64,000 bases of DNA from Cristatella mucedo. Its lineage: Eukaryota; Bryozoa; Phylactolaemata; Cristatellidae. Both the position numbers and the translations under genes were made by a program. The stretch lies in assembly GCA_009760855.2 (NCBI GenBank), contig WPIO01000016.1:2311001-2375000 (forward strand). The letters run 5' to 3'. Numbering within the stretch: the first letter of the stretch is position 1; each line of letters starts with the position of its first letter. This document shows, piece by piece, positions 11,812 through 23,480 of this stretch. A model generated the notes under the pieces. The model did no database searches, was not told the origin of the DNA, and worked only from the letters and a program-made list of their open reading frames with translations.

Positions 11812-12675
11812 CCAGCCTTATAGTAATCGACAGGAGTCCGTCAAAGATGCTTGCACTTCAAGACAACTTTTTTGAATTGAAGGATGACAAAACCAACCTA
11901 CTAGTTATGGGCACACAAAGTGTGATTCCGAAATTGGAAAACCTGCCACTTAAAATAGCTCATCCAGAATATCTTCTGTTGAACCGGCTAGTAATCTAGG
12001 TGTTCTGTTCCAAAGTGACCTTGAATTAGACGACCGCATCAGCTACACAGTGAAGTCTGCTTACTTTCAGCTATAAAACATAGCTAAAACTCGGGCTCGG
12101 TTAGTCCATGGATTTTTAAATCCCGTCTCCACATCTACAAGTCACTGATTGCTGGACTACTGGCGGTGGGTGCAATCGTAAGCTTAAAGTTTGCAGTTAC
12201 ATCCAATCAAGCAGCGTATTGAGTTTAAGGTTCTGTCACTTACTTTTAGGTTATTTCACATTCTGGGTCTGCTTACCTAGCAGGACTCATCCTCAGCAGA
12301 CACAAAATCGCACAACATGCTCTTATTACTCGAATTGTTTAGCCAAACCTAAGAACGACAAACTGTTGGATACCACGCTCTTAGTTCATACGTTTCAAAA
12401 GTCTTGAATTGAATACCAAAGCAGAGCATAACGTCCCCGGACATGACGACATTTAAAAGAGGTTTACAACGCACCAGTTTGTTACCAAATTTGGTGGGCC
12501 TTTGTAGCATTTTTCTCGTGCGCAGGTGCCTACTTAAACCGCACCTACTCCTTGTGGACGTTAGCACCAATCGTTTGGGAATGCTTTTTATTAAGCATAT
12601 ATAGAGTGTATAGAAAGAGATCCAGCTCTCTGAGGGCGCTATATAAATGCATTACTATTCTTACTATTATAAGAA
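11812..12675 (+). mobile_element. LINE-II fragment, 3' half
   Basis: The NFFELKDDKTNLLVMG segment (11865-11915) marks the start of the RT thumb region. A degenerate C-terminal region, the 3' UTR and the tail hairpin with an ATT run at 12625-12670 follow. Confidence 0.85.
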
Positions 12676-12889
12676 CCGAAGCCGTGAGAAGTGATCCTCA
12701 TCTTTTACGCTTTTAACTTTTGGGTGTTCAGCTTTACACTTCTAGAGAATGAAAAGTTTGCCGGTAAGCGTAGCTTGAACGAGTGACATGCCATTCTCAC
12801 TCAGTTAGTGCAACCGTATGGAGTGCTTGAGATGTGAGAAGGCTTGGGCCCAGCTGATTTCTGCTCAATGTAAGGAATCGAGCAAGCCC

Positions 12890-13300
12890 TGTAACTTGCT
12901 ATGCATCCTTCCACCCGTTTTTTCGGAATCTAACTTTAACTATGCCTCGTACAAACCTCCAACCATTTTGAGACCGTGCCTGTAGTTCGGATCAAGCTTC
13001 CACTAACCATTTGTTGAGCCGTGATGGCACAATGGATAAGGTGGATGCTTTTCACGACCTCGGTACCGAGTTCGTGGGTTCGAATCCTGCGGCTGGTGAT
13101 CCTTTATCGCCACTGCAAGCGGTGGTGATAGCCGTAAGGGCTCTTCTGTCGCTCTACAAAAGAGGCTGCTAAATCAGCGAGTATTTATTTATTTAATCGT
13201 GCTTTCTTAGCACCAATAGTAAAGTGCCTAGACAGAGATTGCATTCTCTGAGGGCGCTTTATCAAATGCATTATAATAAGTATTATTATTATTAACTTGT
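12890..13300 (+). mobile_element. LINE-II 3' fragment carrying a SINE-I insertion
   Basis: A short C-terminal stretch (FFGI.L / TNLQPF type) lies before 13015. SINE-I occupies about 13016-13193. The LINE-II tail hairpin and ATT run resume at 13200-13300. Confidence 0.75.
13016..13193 (+). mobile_element. SINE-I, tRNA-derived
   Basis: The A-box-like TGGCACAATGGATAAGG lies near 13023-13040. The B box GGTTCGAATCC is at 13078-13088, so it has the architecture of a tRNA-derived pol III promoter. A tRNA-unrelated body with CCGTAAGGGCTCTTCTGTCG follows. Other copies lie at 40.99, 60.1 and 60.5 kb. Confidence 0.85.
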
Positions 13301-13960
13301 TTGTGGCTGCCTTTGAACATTGGTGGGTGGTAACCTTGTGACAGGAAAACACGTGTATCAGCTGACCACCCGTTCATAGACTAAGTGCTTGCACGAGCTT
13401 TGAACATCGGTGGGTGGTACCCAATACCTGCCAAGTGATCTTGCTATTTCCATTGTGGGGGCACTAGGCAACGAGATCGTGGCCTTCATTAGTGATTGGG
13501 TCTTCTACATTAGCGGTGTAAAACGTTCTATCTGAAAACGACTTTCAGTCAGCTGTTTACTACAATTGATAGGTACGAATCTTACCAGCCAAATAGGTGT
13601 CTATTGGAACTGTAAAGACAATTTTGTTTTAGCAGGTCTTCCAAAAATTCCACTAAGCGTATGCAATTACCTCTAAAGATGACCCCTGGATTGGCCACTT
13701 TGCAAAAGGCTTCTATTCTCAGTTTATTGTCAATGCTTTATCACTAAGTGCTGCTGTCTTGGGCTATCATTGCGTCAGAGCTAATGCTGACAGAAAAAAT
13801 GACCACACGCTCCTCCAATAATGTGTTTCAATACGATCTTATACCTGCAATAGCATTCCATGCATCGATTAACTCAAATAATTAACCTGCTCAATTGTAT
13901 TGACGATTTTGTATGTAGTACAATTGTCACATTTATAATATATTATGTGTCTGCTGTACT
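13300..13960. other. Unassigned; contains a spaced direct repeat
   Basis: TTTGAACAT(T/C)GGTGGGTGG occurs near 13312 and again near 13400. No other feature was recognised. Confidence 0.35.
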
Positions 13961-13964
13961 TCCT

Positions 13965-14165
13965 TTCTAGTATCCTTGACCCCTTTCACCCCTGTGCATT
14001 TCACCTCTGACCGTGTTATTAATGTTGTTTATCAAGCATGATATTAATCACCGTTCAATCACGTTTTCAATTGCACCAAATGTAAAGCGCCTAGAAAAAG
14101 ATTGAATTCTCTGAGGGCGCTTTATTAAGTGCATTACTATTATCATTATTGCTATTATTATTACT
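13965..14165 (+). mobile_element. LINE-II 3' end
   Basis: The 3' UTR, the tail hairpin GCGCCTAGAAAAAGATTG...GAGGGCGC, and an ATT-rich run. Confidence 0.85.
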
Positions 14166-14275
14166 TCGATAGTAGCACCAACACGTCGTCCTCGTTGGAT
14201 GCATGGTGGCATGTGCTGACACAGGAAAAGTCAAGGTTAAGTGCAGCAATCAATTCCTTGTCCTGTATATATGTA

Positions 14276-14432
14276 ATTATATATATATATATATAATTCA
14301 TTTATATAGCGCCCCAAGAGAACCCAATCTCTATTCAGGCACTTAACATATCCCACGGAGCTCGAGCCCACGACCTCAGTCAGACCTTGGTCGGGGCGAG
14401 CACCTTAACCGCTAGACCAAACCAGCTCGGCG
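14276..14432 (-). mobile_element. SINE-II, antisense, with (TA)n
   Basis: The reverse complement shows the A-box-like region (GCTGGTTTGGTCTAGCGGT), the B-box-like GGGCTCGAGCTCCGTGGG and the hairpin tail. It is flanked by a short TA run at 14276-14297. Confidence 0.75.
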
Positions 14433-14890
14433 TAGTGGAGCATCTCGCTAAGTAATTACTTAGATGTAGCCATGTTATTATCGATCCATTGATTACCGTA
14501 TACTATGTAACTCCGACTGGTTGCCGGGTTTGCATGCTCCAATACGGGCATAGTACTGTTGACGTTTTCTGATTAGGTCAAAGTTGGCACACTTGTTTTT
14601 ATACAGTTAATGGAATTGCTGATACGGTTTATCCCACATCGAAATCCACAAACACGACGTGTTCCTTAATCCACACTTTATTAAGTAGACTGGTGGCACC
14701 TGGCCACCAGTCTACTTAATGATGGCGTGAACAGTCTACGAAATGGCGCACTAGGTAAGGCATTCACTTTTAACTACCTTGCGTTGCATTCGAACACGCC
14801 AAAGTCGTAGTTCTCAACCCTTCGCTGCAACACACAATCGACCACCGACTTACCAGGCTGCTGACGTCGACAATGAAATCTTTATGCCTC
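14432..14890. other. No gene; contains an 18-bp perfect palindrome
   Basis: Arms at 14680-14697 and 14703-14720 are perfect reverse complements with a 5-nt loop. Nothing else was recognised in the stretch. Confidence 0.6.
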
Positions 14891-16012
14891 GGTGATTTCT
14901 AGCGGCGCCGGCGAGAGATGTCTTGTCACGAGCTCGTCAACCCTATTGAAGGTCACCGTCGCGTCTTTGCGCTTGGTAGACGCAGAGACGCTACGAGGTC
15001 ATACATTTTGGCGCCCAGGCGATATAGGAAAATTGCCTTCGAATTTCGCGTCTTCGAAGCCCATTTTCAGGAGCGTTCGCGATGGCGATGACCATACAGT
15101 TTTGTGGATACATTGAAGCAATGAAGTACTCCATCGACATTACCACGAAATTCACGCTTCGCACTGCCGATTTCCGGTCGATTTAACACTTACGTGTAGC
15201 AGATGGTGGTGGATCGCGGCGGCCATTCTTTTCGCAAAGTCTTATCGCTGCGCCCTTTTGAGAGCGACTCTACAGCACAAGGAACTCGCAAGGAACAAAT
15301 ACCCCTGAACTCAAAAAAATTTGCTAGTTCCGTTGAAAACTCCAAAATTTCTTTGCCTGGATGATGCCAGGAGAAGCGTTCTCGTCGTGTTCGACGCATT
15401 GTCAAGCCCCCCGAGGGGACACTAGCGTTCAGTGCAAGCATCAGCGTTCAAAACAGACGCTCTGGCTGATGGTGCTTGCCGTTCAAAGTATCCAAGGCAC
15501 ACCGAGGTCTCCGACGTTAACAAAGCGTTCGCTCTGCCGACATGTTTTCCTGGCAGACTTCAATATAGCAAGAGAATGAATGCTCGCGGGATTCCTTCGG
15601 GGGGAGGGGCATAATTGGTTACCACCAGTTAGAAAAGAAGCTCAAGCGTTTATACTTGCGCTGTTTCGAATGATTCGAATAAGACTCTCAATAGATAGAA
15701 AAGGCTTTGTGAAGGTTGCTGAGCAACCACACGAAGCACCTTTTCAAGAGTACGTCAAGGGGGTCTTCGCCTGCGTATAATTACGGGTGCTTGAGCAGTT
15801 GTCGTTTTTCGCTAATCGCTATGGGGTGGATCCGGCAGTGGCGTTCTGAGAGAAGTGATTCTCTAGCGTAAACCGGCCGATGCTCTACCGTAGATCGTCT
15901 GCGCTCTGTAAGTGCTCTCCTTGAAAGTTGCTCCGACTGTCCGGTAGTCTTTAAAGAGAAGGGATGGCCCAGGAACGGCACGGATCGCTGGCCGCTGGAA
16001 ACGAACTCCCTT
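14890..16012 (+). repeat. Duplicon segment (paralogous to 9.99-11.05 and 37.76-37.96 kb)
   Basis: This is the left part of the unit that continues to gene B. It is collinear with 9990-11050. Its right end (15800-16010) also matches 37757-37960 in inverted orientation. Confidence 0.75.
15610..15780 (+). CDS. Conserved short ORF, second copy
   Basis: It is the counterpart of the segment at 10680-10850. It encodes the same protein sequence from GHNWLPP to VFACV and ends at TAA. Function and expression are unknown. Confidence 0.3.
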   Translation, partial: HNWLPPVRKEAQAFILALFRMIRIRLSIDRKGFVKVAEQPHEAPFQEYVKGVFACV

Positions 16013-16088
16013 TGCAGCAAATGTAAAGCGCCTAGAAAGAGATGAAGTTCTCTGAGGGCGCTTTATTGAGTGCATTATTCTTATTATG
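16013..16088 (+). mobile_element. LINE-II tail fragment
   Basis: An isolated tail AAATGTAAAGCGCCTAG...GAGGGCGCTTTATTGAGTGC plus ATT is inserted between duplicon blocks. The paralogous junction at 37.76 kb lacks it. Confidence 0.85.
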
Positions 16089-16137
16089 AAATGTTTGGCG
16101 ATTGTTTCACCGAGGGCTCTTCTTCCGATGCTCCGAT

Positions 16138-16195
16138 CGCTCGCTGTGGCTCGTCGCGGCCATTTCGCAATGGCCGCGACGAGCCACAGCGAGCG
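16138..16195. repeat. Perfect 27-bp inverted repeat with 4-nt loop
   Basis: Arms 16138-16164 and 16169-16195 are exact reverse complements (CGCTCGCTGTGG... against ...CCACAGCGAGCG). The palindrome is absent from the paralogous positions near 24.17 and 37.67 kb. Confidence 0.95.
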
Positions 16196-16515
16196 AGCGA
16201 GGTGCTGCGTCTGGCGGCCAAGCGTGGAGGATGCAGCAGCGACGGAGAGTACGGAGTACGTTACCCTTCGTCCTGCCTCCATACCGCCTCGCTTCGTTTG
16301 CCAGTCATATTTGCAATGACCCTACGTGCACTGGCGTGAGTGCATCGATAAACGCGGAACCGTTGAATTTCCGAGCCATCGAGCAGCAGACTGCAATCGC
16401 GAATTCCAATCGCTTTCGCTTAGATTGTCACAGGGAAACCTTTTTCGTCGTTGTCGACGTGCGTTCAAGTCCCGGGAGGGATTCTCTAGCGTTCTAGCCC
16501 ACGCCGCGTGGCGCT

Positions 16516-17516
<1,001 letters not shown>

Positions 17517-17921
17517 TTCTGGTTGACAGCTGTTGCTGCTGCTCGCCATTCACGTTATGCAAAGGACTGCGAGGTCTCCGACGACGGCGTAGCCTTCGCT
17601 TTGGCCACAAGTATGCAGATTAGACCGCAATCCGCGAAGCAATTAGCGCTCGCGGACTTTCTCCAGAGCAGCAATTTTTCTTAGTACTTAGTACTTTTCT
17701 TACAAAAGGGGGCTCCGGCATGCGATGGCTCCGAATCGAGCTCTTCTATAGTGACACCGTCCATTGACTACACCGAGCGCTTAAAGGGTCGCAATATTAC
17801 TAGTTGAAATACTCGCTCGGAGCGTTTTTGACTTCAAGGAAAATTTGCCTTTATGGGATTACGGGTGATACAGGGGGCAGTTCTATTACTCATCATTCGC
17901 TCGACGCTCCTTTTTTACACG

Positions 17922-18072
17922 CTGGCTCGAACCAGTGGTTAAGATGCTCGCCTTCAATTGCTGAGGTCAAGGTGAATGTATTCGGTGAACGAGGGCGTGG
18001 GCTCGAGCCCCGTGGCACATACGAGGCGCACGAATGAAGATTAAGTTCTCTTAGGGCGCCAAATACATGTGT
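17922..18072 (+). mobile_element. SINE-II
   Basis: The A-box-like GCTCGAACCAGTGGTTAAGATGC, the B-box-like GGGCTCGAGCCCCGTGGC and the hairpin-derived tail GATTAAGTTCTCTTAGGGCGCC are all visible. Confidence 0.75.
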
Positions 18073-18841
18073 GACAGCCCTGCGCACGACCTGCAGTCGG
18101 GCTGGGTAGCGTGACCGAGCAACAAGTCTGCTGGCTCCAACACCGAAACCTTTATTTCCAGCTTCGCCGGCCACGCCCAGTCTACACACACTAGATGGCT
18201 GCCGGCGACGAGAGACCTGTAGACCTCCCCTCCCGCTGTACTCGTTCGGCAGCCTTTATATTCCATGCATGCGTTGTTTTTTGCACTGTCGGGCCATTGT
18301 CCGCTCCGAACCCACCCGACAGCTGGCGACAGTTTGTGGTAGATTGATGTCCCCACAGATGCCGCCAATGCATGGATTTGGGCAGGACTGCCGAGTCATC
18401 TGCCGTCTGCCCTTCCACCGGTCGTGAGCGTGCGGCTGCGTAGGCAGCTCTGACAGAGAGCCATCGCGAGGTCTCCGTCCAGTGCTCGCAGGCTGAAAGC
18501 CTCGTGTTCCTTCACAACGTGAATAGGTTTATTACTTGCACAACATCAAGTTTCTGTAGAAAAGGATTAAATTCTCCTGAGTCACTGAACGAATCGACCG
18601 CGGCCTCGACTAGGCTTCATAAGTCGAGCTTTCTAGTCGATTGAAAGTTTTGGCTCGCTGTGCGCTCACTTTGCACTCATGAGCTGCTCGATCTCGGCGG
18701 TCTCACTTAGCCGCCGCCGCTGGCTGCTCGCGCTCGAGTCAAGATGGCCGCGGTGGCAGACGCACTTTACCTAGCGATGAATCCGCGCAGGCGAGGCGCT
18801 CGCTCTGTCGGCCGGCCGAGCGCCACCCAGAGCGGCACGCG

Positions 18842-18952
18842 ACGACGTAGGAAGCGCCACCTAGGATGTAGGAAGCGCCACCTAGGACGTAGGAAGCGCC
18901 ACCTAGGATGTAGGAAGCGCCATCTAGGATTTAGGAAGCGCCACCTAGGGCG
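18842..18952. repeat. 20-bp minisatellite, about 5-6 copies
   Basis: The unit is GTAGGAAGCGCCACCTAGGA with minor variants (GAT/GAC, CAT). The AvrII-like palindrome CCTAGG recurs in every unit. It lies immediately downstream of the gene B stop codon. Confidence 0.95.
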
Positions 18953-18956
18953 CTAC

Positions 18957-19081
18957 TCAGCGAGACGCGGCAGCCGGGCATTCCTCCCAGCTGTCCTTCG
19001 CGTGGTCCCAGGTGATGTCCGCCACCGGCTTGCGTTCGAAGCTGGCGCGCGAAGTCGCCGCCGGCCGACTCAGCAGCTCGT
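18957..19081 (-). other. Ig gene B, exon 3 (C-terminus)
   Basis: Acceptor CTGTTGCAG|ACGAGC. The 2-nt start completes a split Asp codon. 40 further residues and TGA follow. FERKPVA(D/N)ITWD is the best-conserved tail motif across genes B, C and D. Confidence 0.8.
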
Positions 19082-21693
19082 CTGCAACAGGAGGCGCGAA
19101 GGCGTCACCCACCCGCGAAACGCACCGACGAAACGCCAGCGAAACTAGCGGCGCCGAGCGCGCCTCCCGCGGTTGGAGCCACTGCGCCAGAAGCGACAGA
19201 GTTTCAGCACCGGCGGCGGCGGCTGGGTTGCAGACGGCGAGCGCAAGTAGGAAGGCAGGATGTGGTCCACATCCTGCGAGGAGGGCAGGATTTTGAGATG
19301 AGTAAGGGACGCGTTTGGCAGATTGAGGGCAGACGCGTTGAATCGCAAATAAGAAGCTTTCCGTCCTCGCGGGGGGGGGGGGTGCGGGCGGGGGTAGATG
19401 CCGCTTTGTTTGTCGTAGCTTCGCAGCGACGGCAGACGCATGGCTTAAGCTTAACGACTAAGTTTGATTAATTAAGTTTGATTAATTCCGTATTTATTAT
19501 TTAATTTTATTAATTTAATTTAATCAAAACCGTCCGCCGGACAGTTAACTGCTCCGCAGACGAGCGGATGGGCCCAAGACGGCCAGCGCTCGAATTCGGG
19601 GGGGGGAGCGAGACGCGATTGGGGGCGGGGCTGCGAGGGGTCGGGGCACGACGACGGAGGGGGCGGGACCCGACGGCGGGAGCGGGGCACGAAAGGCGTC
19701 GCGTCGCCTCGGATGCGACGCGACGCGACGCATCGGCTGCGCTCGCCCTACCTGAAACGCGTATCAAGCAGCTGAGGTCGTCGACGGCGCCGCCTGGCCA
19801 GCGTCGCGGAAACTCGCCGTTGCAGAAGAGTCTCTTTCCGTTCCACGCCGGCGACACCGTCACGTTGAGGACGTGCTCGAAAGACGCGTCGGGACCGGCG
19901 AGATACGAGCGCCGGCAGCGCGCGAACCGCAGCTCCGGCACGCTCTCGACGGGCACGCCGTCGAGAGACCAGTTCGCGGCGGGGCGCAGCTGCGGCGTCT
20001 GGCACATCAAGGCCTCGTACGGAGCTGTGAAGTTGATGTAGCACCACAGTTTGGAATGAGCGCCGCTGTGCCGCCTGCCAGGTCCCCAGTCCACCAGTCC
20101 TCGCTGGTCGTAATTCGCAGGCTCGATTCGAAGCGCTCGACCTGAGCGGCGGGGAAGGGGCGGGTGAGCGCGCTCGAGTGCTCGTCAGCGTCGGCGTCGG
20201 CGACAGCGTCAGCGCCAGCGCCAGCGCCGCCGTCCGAGAGTGCGTGCGGCGCCATCGTAGAGTGCGCTCGCTCGACGAGCTCAGAAGTCGGCTGACGGTA
20301 AGGCGAAGAAGCGGCGACGGTGCACGATCTCGTACGTGTCTACACGAGCGCATTCATTAAAGCCGGGCGCGAGACCGAAAACCGAGGCGCGACCTTTTGA
20401 CCCCTTTCGTGGCGACACGCTCACGCGTAGCCGTCGCGTCCGCTTACCGCCGATGCGGCGAGCGTGCCATGCGGCGAGCGTACCCGGGTCGCAGTCTCGT
20501 TAGCGATAGGATAGTCGCTGCTGCTCGTAAGGCTCGCAGCGGGTAGTCGATAGGACAGTCGCAGCTGCAGCGGGGCGGGCAGAGACTGTGGCGTAAAGAC
20601 CTCAAAAAACCGAAGCTATTTCACTTATTCTGAGCCCAGATTTGCTCGCTATGCAGACGGCGAAAGTACATCATAGTATGGCTACCTCAAATAGCCGATT
20701 CTCTCCCACCGCACTTGGCTAAAATGGCGGAAGAGCAAGCCTGTGCAGAGATTAGCAGTAATAGGCTTGCCCTACTGCAAACAGAAACAGTTGTATGCAG
20801 ATCCACCACGATTCAAGCGTGCGATGAACGGGGCTGGTCTGAGGAGCAGCTCGACGTTCCCTGAAATCACGTTGCGATGACGTCAATCGGCGGAGGGCTG
20901 GGGATTTTAGGCTGCCGCGACCAGCATTGACAGAGGCATTGTCCTTTGCTTGGACTTTAGTTCAAGACGCTGCTCCTCAGAAGTCCGAGCAGCCAGTAGC
21001 CGGATCCGTGCAATCCGTTTCAACGTCACTCTGGGTGGCTCGGCGCAGAATCGTGCCCAGCACCACGCTTACAGCTAGCGAGCAATCCTACGCGCGAGTG
21101 ATGGATTTCGCTTACCGGACGGCCATCCGGTTCCCTTCGCACGTGCGCATAATATTGATTCTCGCGTGCACGGAGCCTCAACTTTTGGTTAACGCCAATA
21201 CGATACATTATATACGATACATTATATACATTATATACGATATACGATACATTATATACGATATTATTATATACGATACATACGGCAGACGCGTGGGCGC
21301 GGCGCACGCGATCCGACATACGGGTAGGCTTGCTTCCCCGCTTCCTGAAGCGGGTCGAACGGCGAAGGTCAGCCGACGACCTGCCTGATAGCAACCTTTA
21401 ATTGACAGTCGAAGGCGCTCGCACTAGAGGACCCAGGTCCGCGTAAATTTGCGCGCGCCATCGATTTTGAGACGGCGGGAACTCGTCCAGCACGTCGTCA
21501 CGCCGGCCGGTGTAAAATACGCTCCGCCAAGCACTTCTTTCGGGTTATTGTGAAGTCACAAACCGTCAAGAGCGAGTCAAGGTCGGGCTTGCAAGCGAAC
21601 GCATGTCCCGAGGAACTCACCATTGGGAATGATGCTCATCAAGCAGACACTTGCTAAAATGGCTGCCCTAGCCGTCATTCTCAATTGAAGACA
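18957..21693 (-). CDS. Ig-family gene B: complete secreted Ig-like protein (~190 aa)
   Basis: There are three coding exons: 21621-21693 (ATG at 21678-21676, 19-codon leader MTARAAILASVCLMSIIPN), 19752-20141 (Ig-like domain) and 18957-19081 (C-terminus, TGA at 18959-18957). Phases are 1-1 throughout and every junction is AG/GT. The product is a leader, about 130 residues of Ig-like fold (LWCYINF, EALMC, NWSLDG, LNVTV, NGKRLFC, DLSC) and a 40-residue tail with FERKPVADITWD and a final WEEC. That gives six Cys in the mature protein, five in the Ig exon and one in the tail. There is no membrane segment, so secretion is inferred. The Ig exon is very GC-rich compared with the AT-rich flanks. I do not recognise the family. 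Confidence 0.75.
19752..20141 (-). other. Ig gene B, exon 2 (Ig-like domain)
   Basis: Acceptor GCCGCTCAG|GTCG and donor GTTTCAG|GTAGGG. It is 390 nt and open in the splicing frame. Confidence 0.8.
21621..21693 (-). other. Ig gene B, exon encoding the signal peptide
   Basis: Acceptor TTTGCAG|TGTC and donor CCAATG|GTGAGT, phase 1 out. The leader is hydrophobic and ends in a small-residue region. Confidence 0.8.
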
Positions 21694-21796
21694 CTGCAAA
21701 TTTAGTAGAGCGAAAGTCAGTCTGCATCCATTAACTAACAATTGTCAGTTGGCTGGAGAATGAGAAGTGACTATAAAAACGCTGTGAAATACTTAC

Positions 21797-21870
21797 CTAG
21801 CCTCTCCAAGAGAACTTAGTCTCTTTCAAGAAAGTTGCAACTATGCTGGAATGGCGGCAAGGAGATAGGT
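21797..21870 (-). other. Ig gene B, putative 5' UTR exon (3' border only)
   Basis: GAGAGGCTAG|GTAAGTATTTC lies on the minus strand about 100 bp upstream of the leader-exon acceptor, matching gene A. The 5' limit is arbitrary. Confidence 0.45.
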
Positions 21871-22344
21871 GAATGGTAACAATAGGCTTTATTTCAGCAC
21901 GCACAGGAACATGCCCAACGGAAAAAGAGCAACACTGAGCAGAGTCGAAACAACTGCGACGAGGAGCGGGTAATATTTTAGCCTCGATTTAAATGTAGAC
22001 GAAGAAGGGGATTAGGGTTAACTGCAAACTTAGCGCGCGCGCACGACGGCATTCACGCGAACAGCACAGCTAGCTTCAACAGGCGCATTTTCGCCTCTCG
22101 TCTCGCCTGGGCATCTCGCCTGGTCATCTCACTGGTCGGATGATATGCCTTCTTCACGTGTGCAGTGATAAGTTACACCTGGTTATCAACTGTCCCTTTC
22201 CCACAACATAGTAAGACTTGTCCACGGCAACGACGCACATTCGAGGAGTTACCGTTCTGTATCGTACCTCACTGGATAACAGTGGCCTCGTACAAAGTCT
22301 GCCTCGCAAGTCTGAAATAATTTAAATGGTCAACCTTTCTTAAT

Positions 22345-22422
22345 TTATATTTCTCTCTCTCTCTATATATATATATTGTGTGTTTTATATACATAATATA
22401 TGTTTTATATACATAATATATG

Positions 22423-22473
<51 letters not shown>
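22345..22473. repeat. (CT)n then (TA)n microsatellite with repeated TATACATAATATATGTTT
   Basis: A short CT run at 22351-22364 is followed by TA-rich sequence. This includes two copies of a TATATACATAATATATG motif and a long TA run at 22424-22472. Confidence 0.9.
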
Positions 22474-22477
<4 letters not shown>

Positions 22478-22479
22478 GC

Positions 22480-23480
22480 TACGCTAATAGACCGCAGTCA
22501 GAAGAGCGGACGGCTGCGTTACGAAACCCGAGCAGGAAGTACGTCGGATTGGTAAGCTGTAAGTTGGGGCAACAGAAGAAAGGAACCAAAAAGTGAGTGA
22601 GTGACTTTTGTAGTCAATAATCAGCTCCATAGGGAGCCGGTGCATGTCAACGAGAAGTGGTGACGCGCGGCAGTTTCGACAGTGAACCGAGAAGTGACCC
22701 GCCCGAAGCTGAGTTTCGCATCGGCTGAATGCATTTTACGGTAAGCACAGACCTGCATGCCGCAAGTTATAGCAAGTAGTGGCTTCTAGCGATCTAAAAG
22801 TGATGCCGCAAATGCATGCACCAGATTTTCAGTACACTCTGCTCTGAGGGAAAGCCTCGCCAAACCAAAGTTGAGCGGCGGAATGCGGAAAAAGGTCTAC
22901 TCTAACCGGTCCGAGCGTGCCCGTAGCGCCTATGGGACAGGAGCCATACTTCCGCACTAGAATTGACAAGCTGATCGAATGTTCGCTAGAGGAACGAGCT
23001 GTGGCGTTAGATTAAGTGCTGAAATGCAGCCGTAAAAACTCACATCGGTTGCCTATATCAGACGACGGGCTCGCAGTGAGTGCAGTCGATCGCCCCGATG
23101 CAGAGCGGGGCGTCCGTGCGCACTGGCTGACTGACTGGCGAAAAGTAGTTTGCCGACGTAGAAGGTCGCGTGAGATAGAAGCACGCGCGGCAATTCGACC
23201 ACCGCGGATAGCAGCTCATCAAAGCTGGCGATTTTACGGCGAGCAGGCTGCGGTGCTTTATGATGATGATTAGCGACCATTTGCTCCGATATCCTCGTCT
23301 TTAAGCGAAGCGCTCTGCTTTTGATCTTTAGGCCTTTACTGATCTATTATTATTATTAGCATTACCGGTTTCATAAAACACCCACGGGCAAATGCTGTAC
23401 ATTTGATGCGGAAAAAGAGCTGTTAACGCGTCACGTGGTCCCGACTCACCAATAAACCTGGATGGCGAGACGGATCGCAG
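22480..23480 (-). other. Unassigned region, possibly a degenerate LINE
   Basis: The first part resembles an antisense LINE-II 3' region (GAACC...AGTGAGTG, then GGAGCCGGTGCATGTCAACGAG), but too weakly to outline. No credible gene was seen. An AT-rich tail with ATT repeats lies near 23340-23360. Confidence 0.3.

Noticed and set aside
13016-13100. tRNA gene
   Set aside because: It has A and B boxes but no closable acceptor stem or anticodon arm that I can draw, and the same sequence recurs with a common body at three other loci. It is a SINE.
18744-19296. Plus-strand frame with GCRKRHLG-type repeats
   Set aside because: It is the 20-bp minisatellite joined to the antisense of gene B exon 3; the minus-strand gene explains the region.
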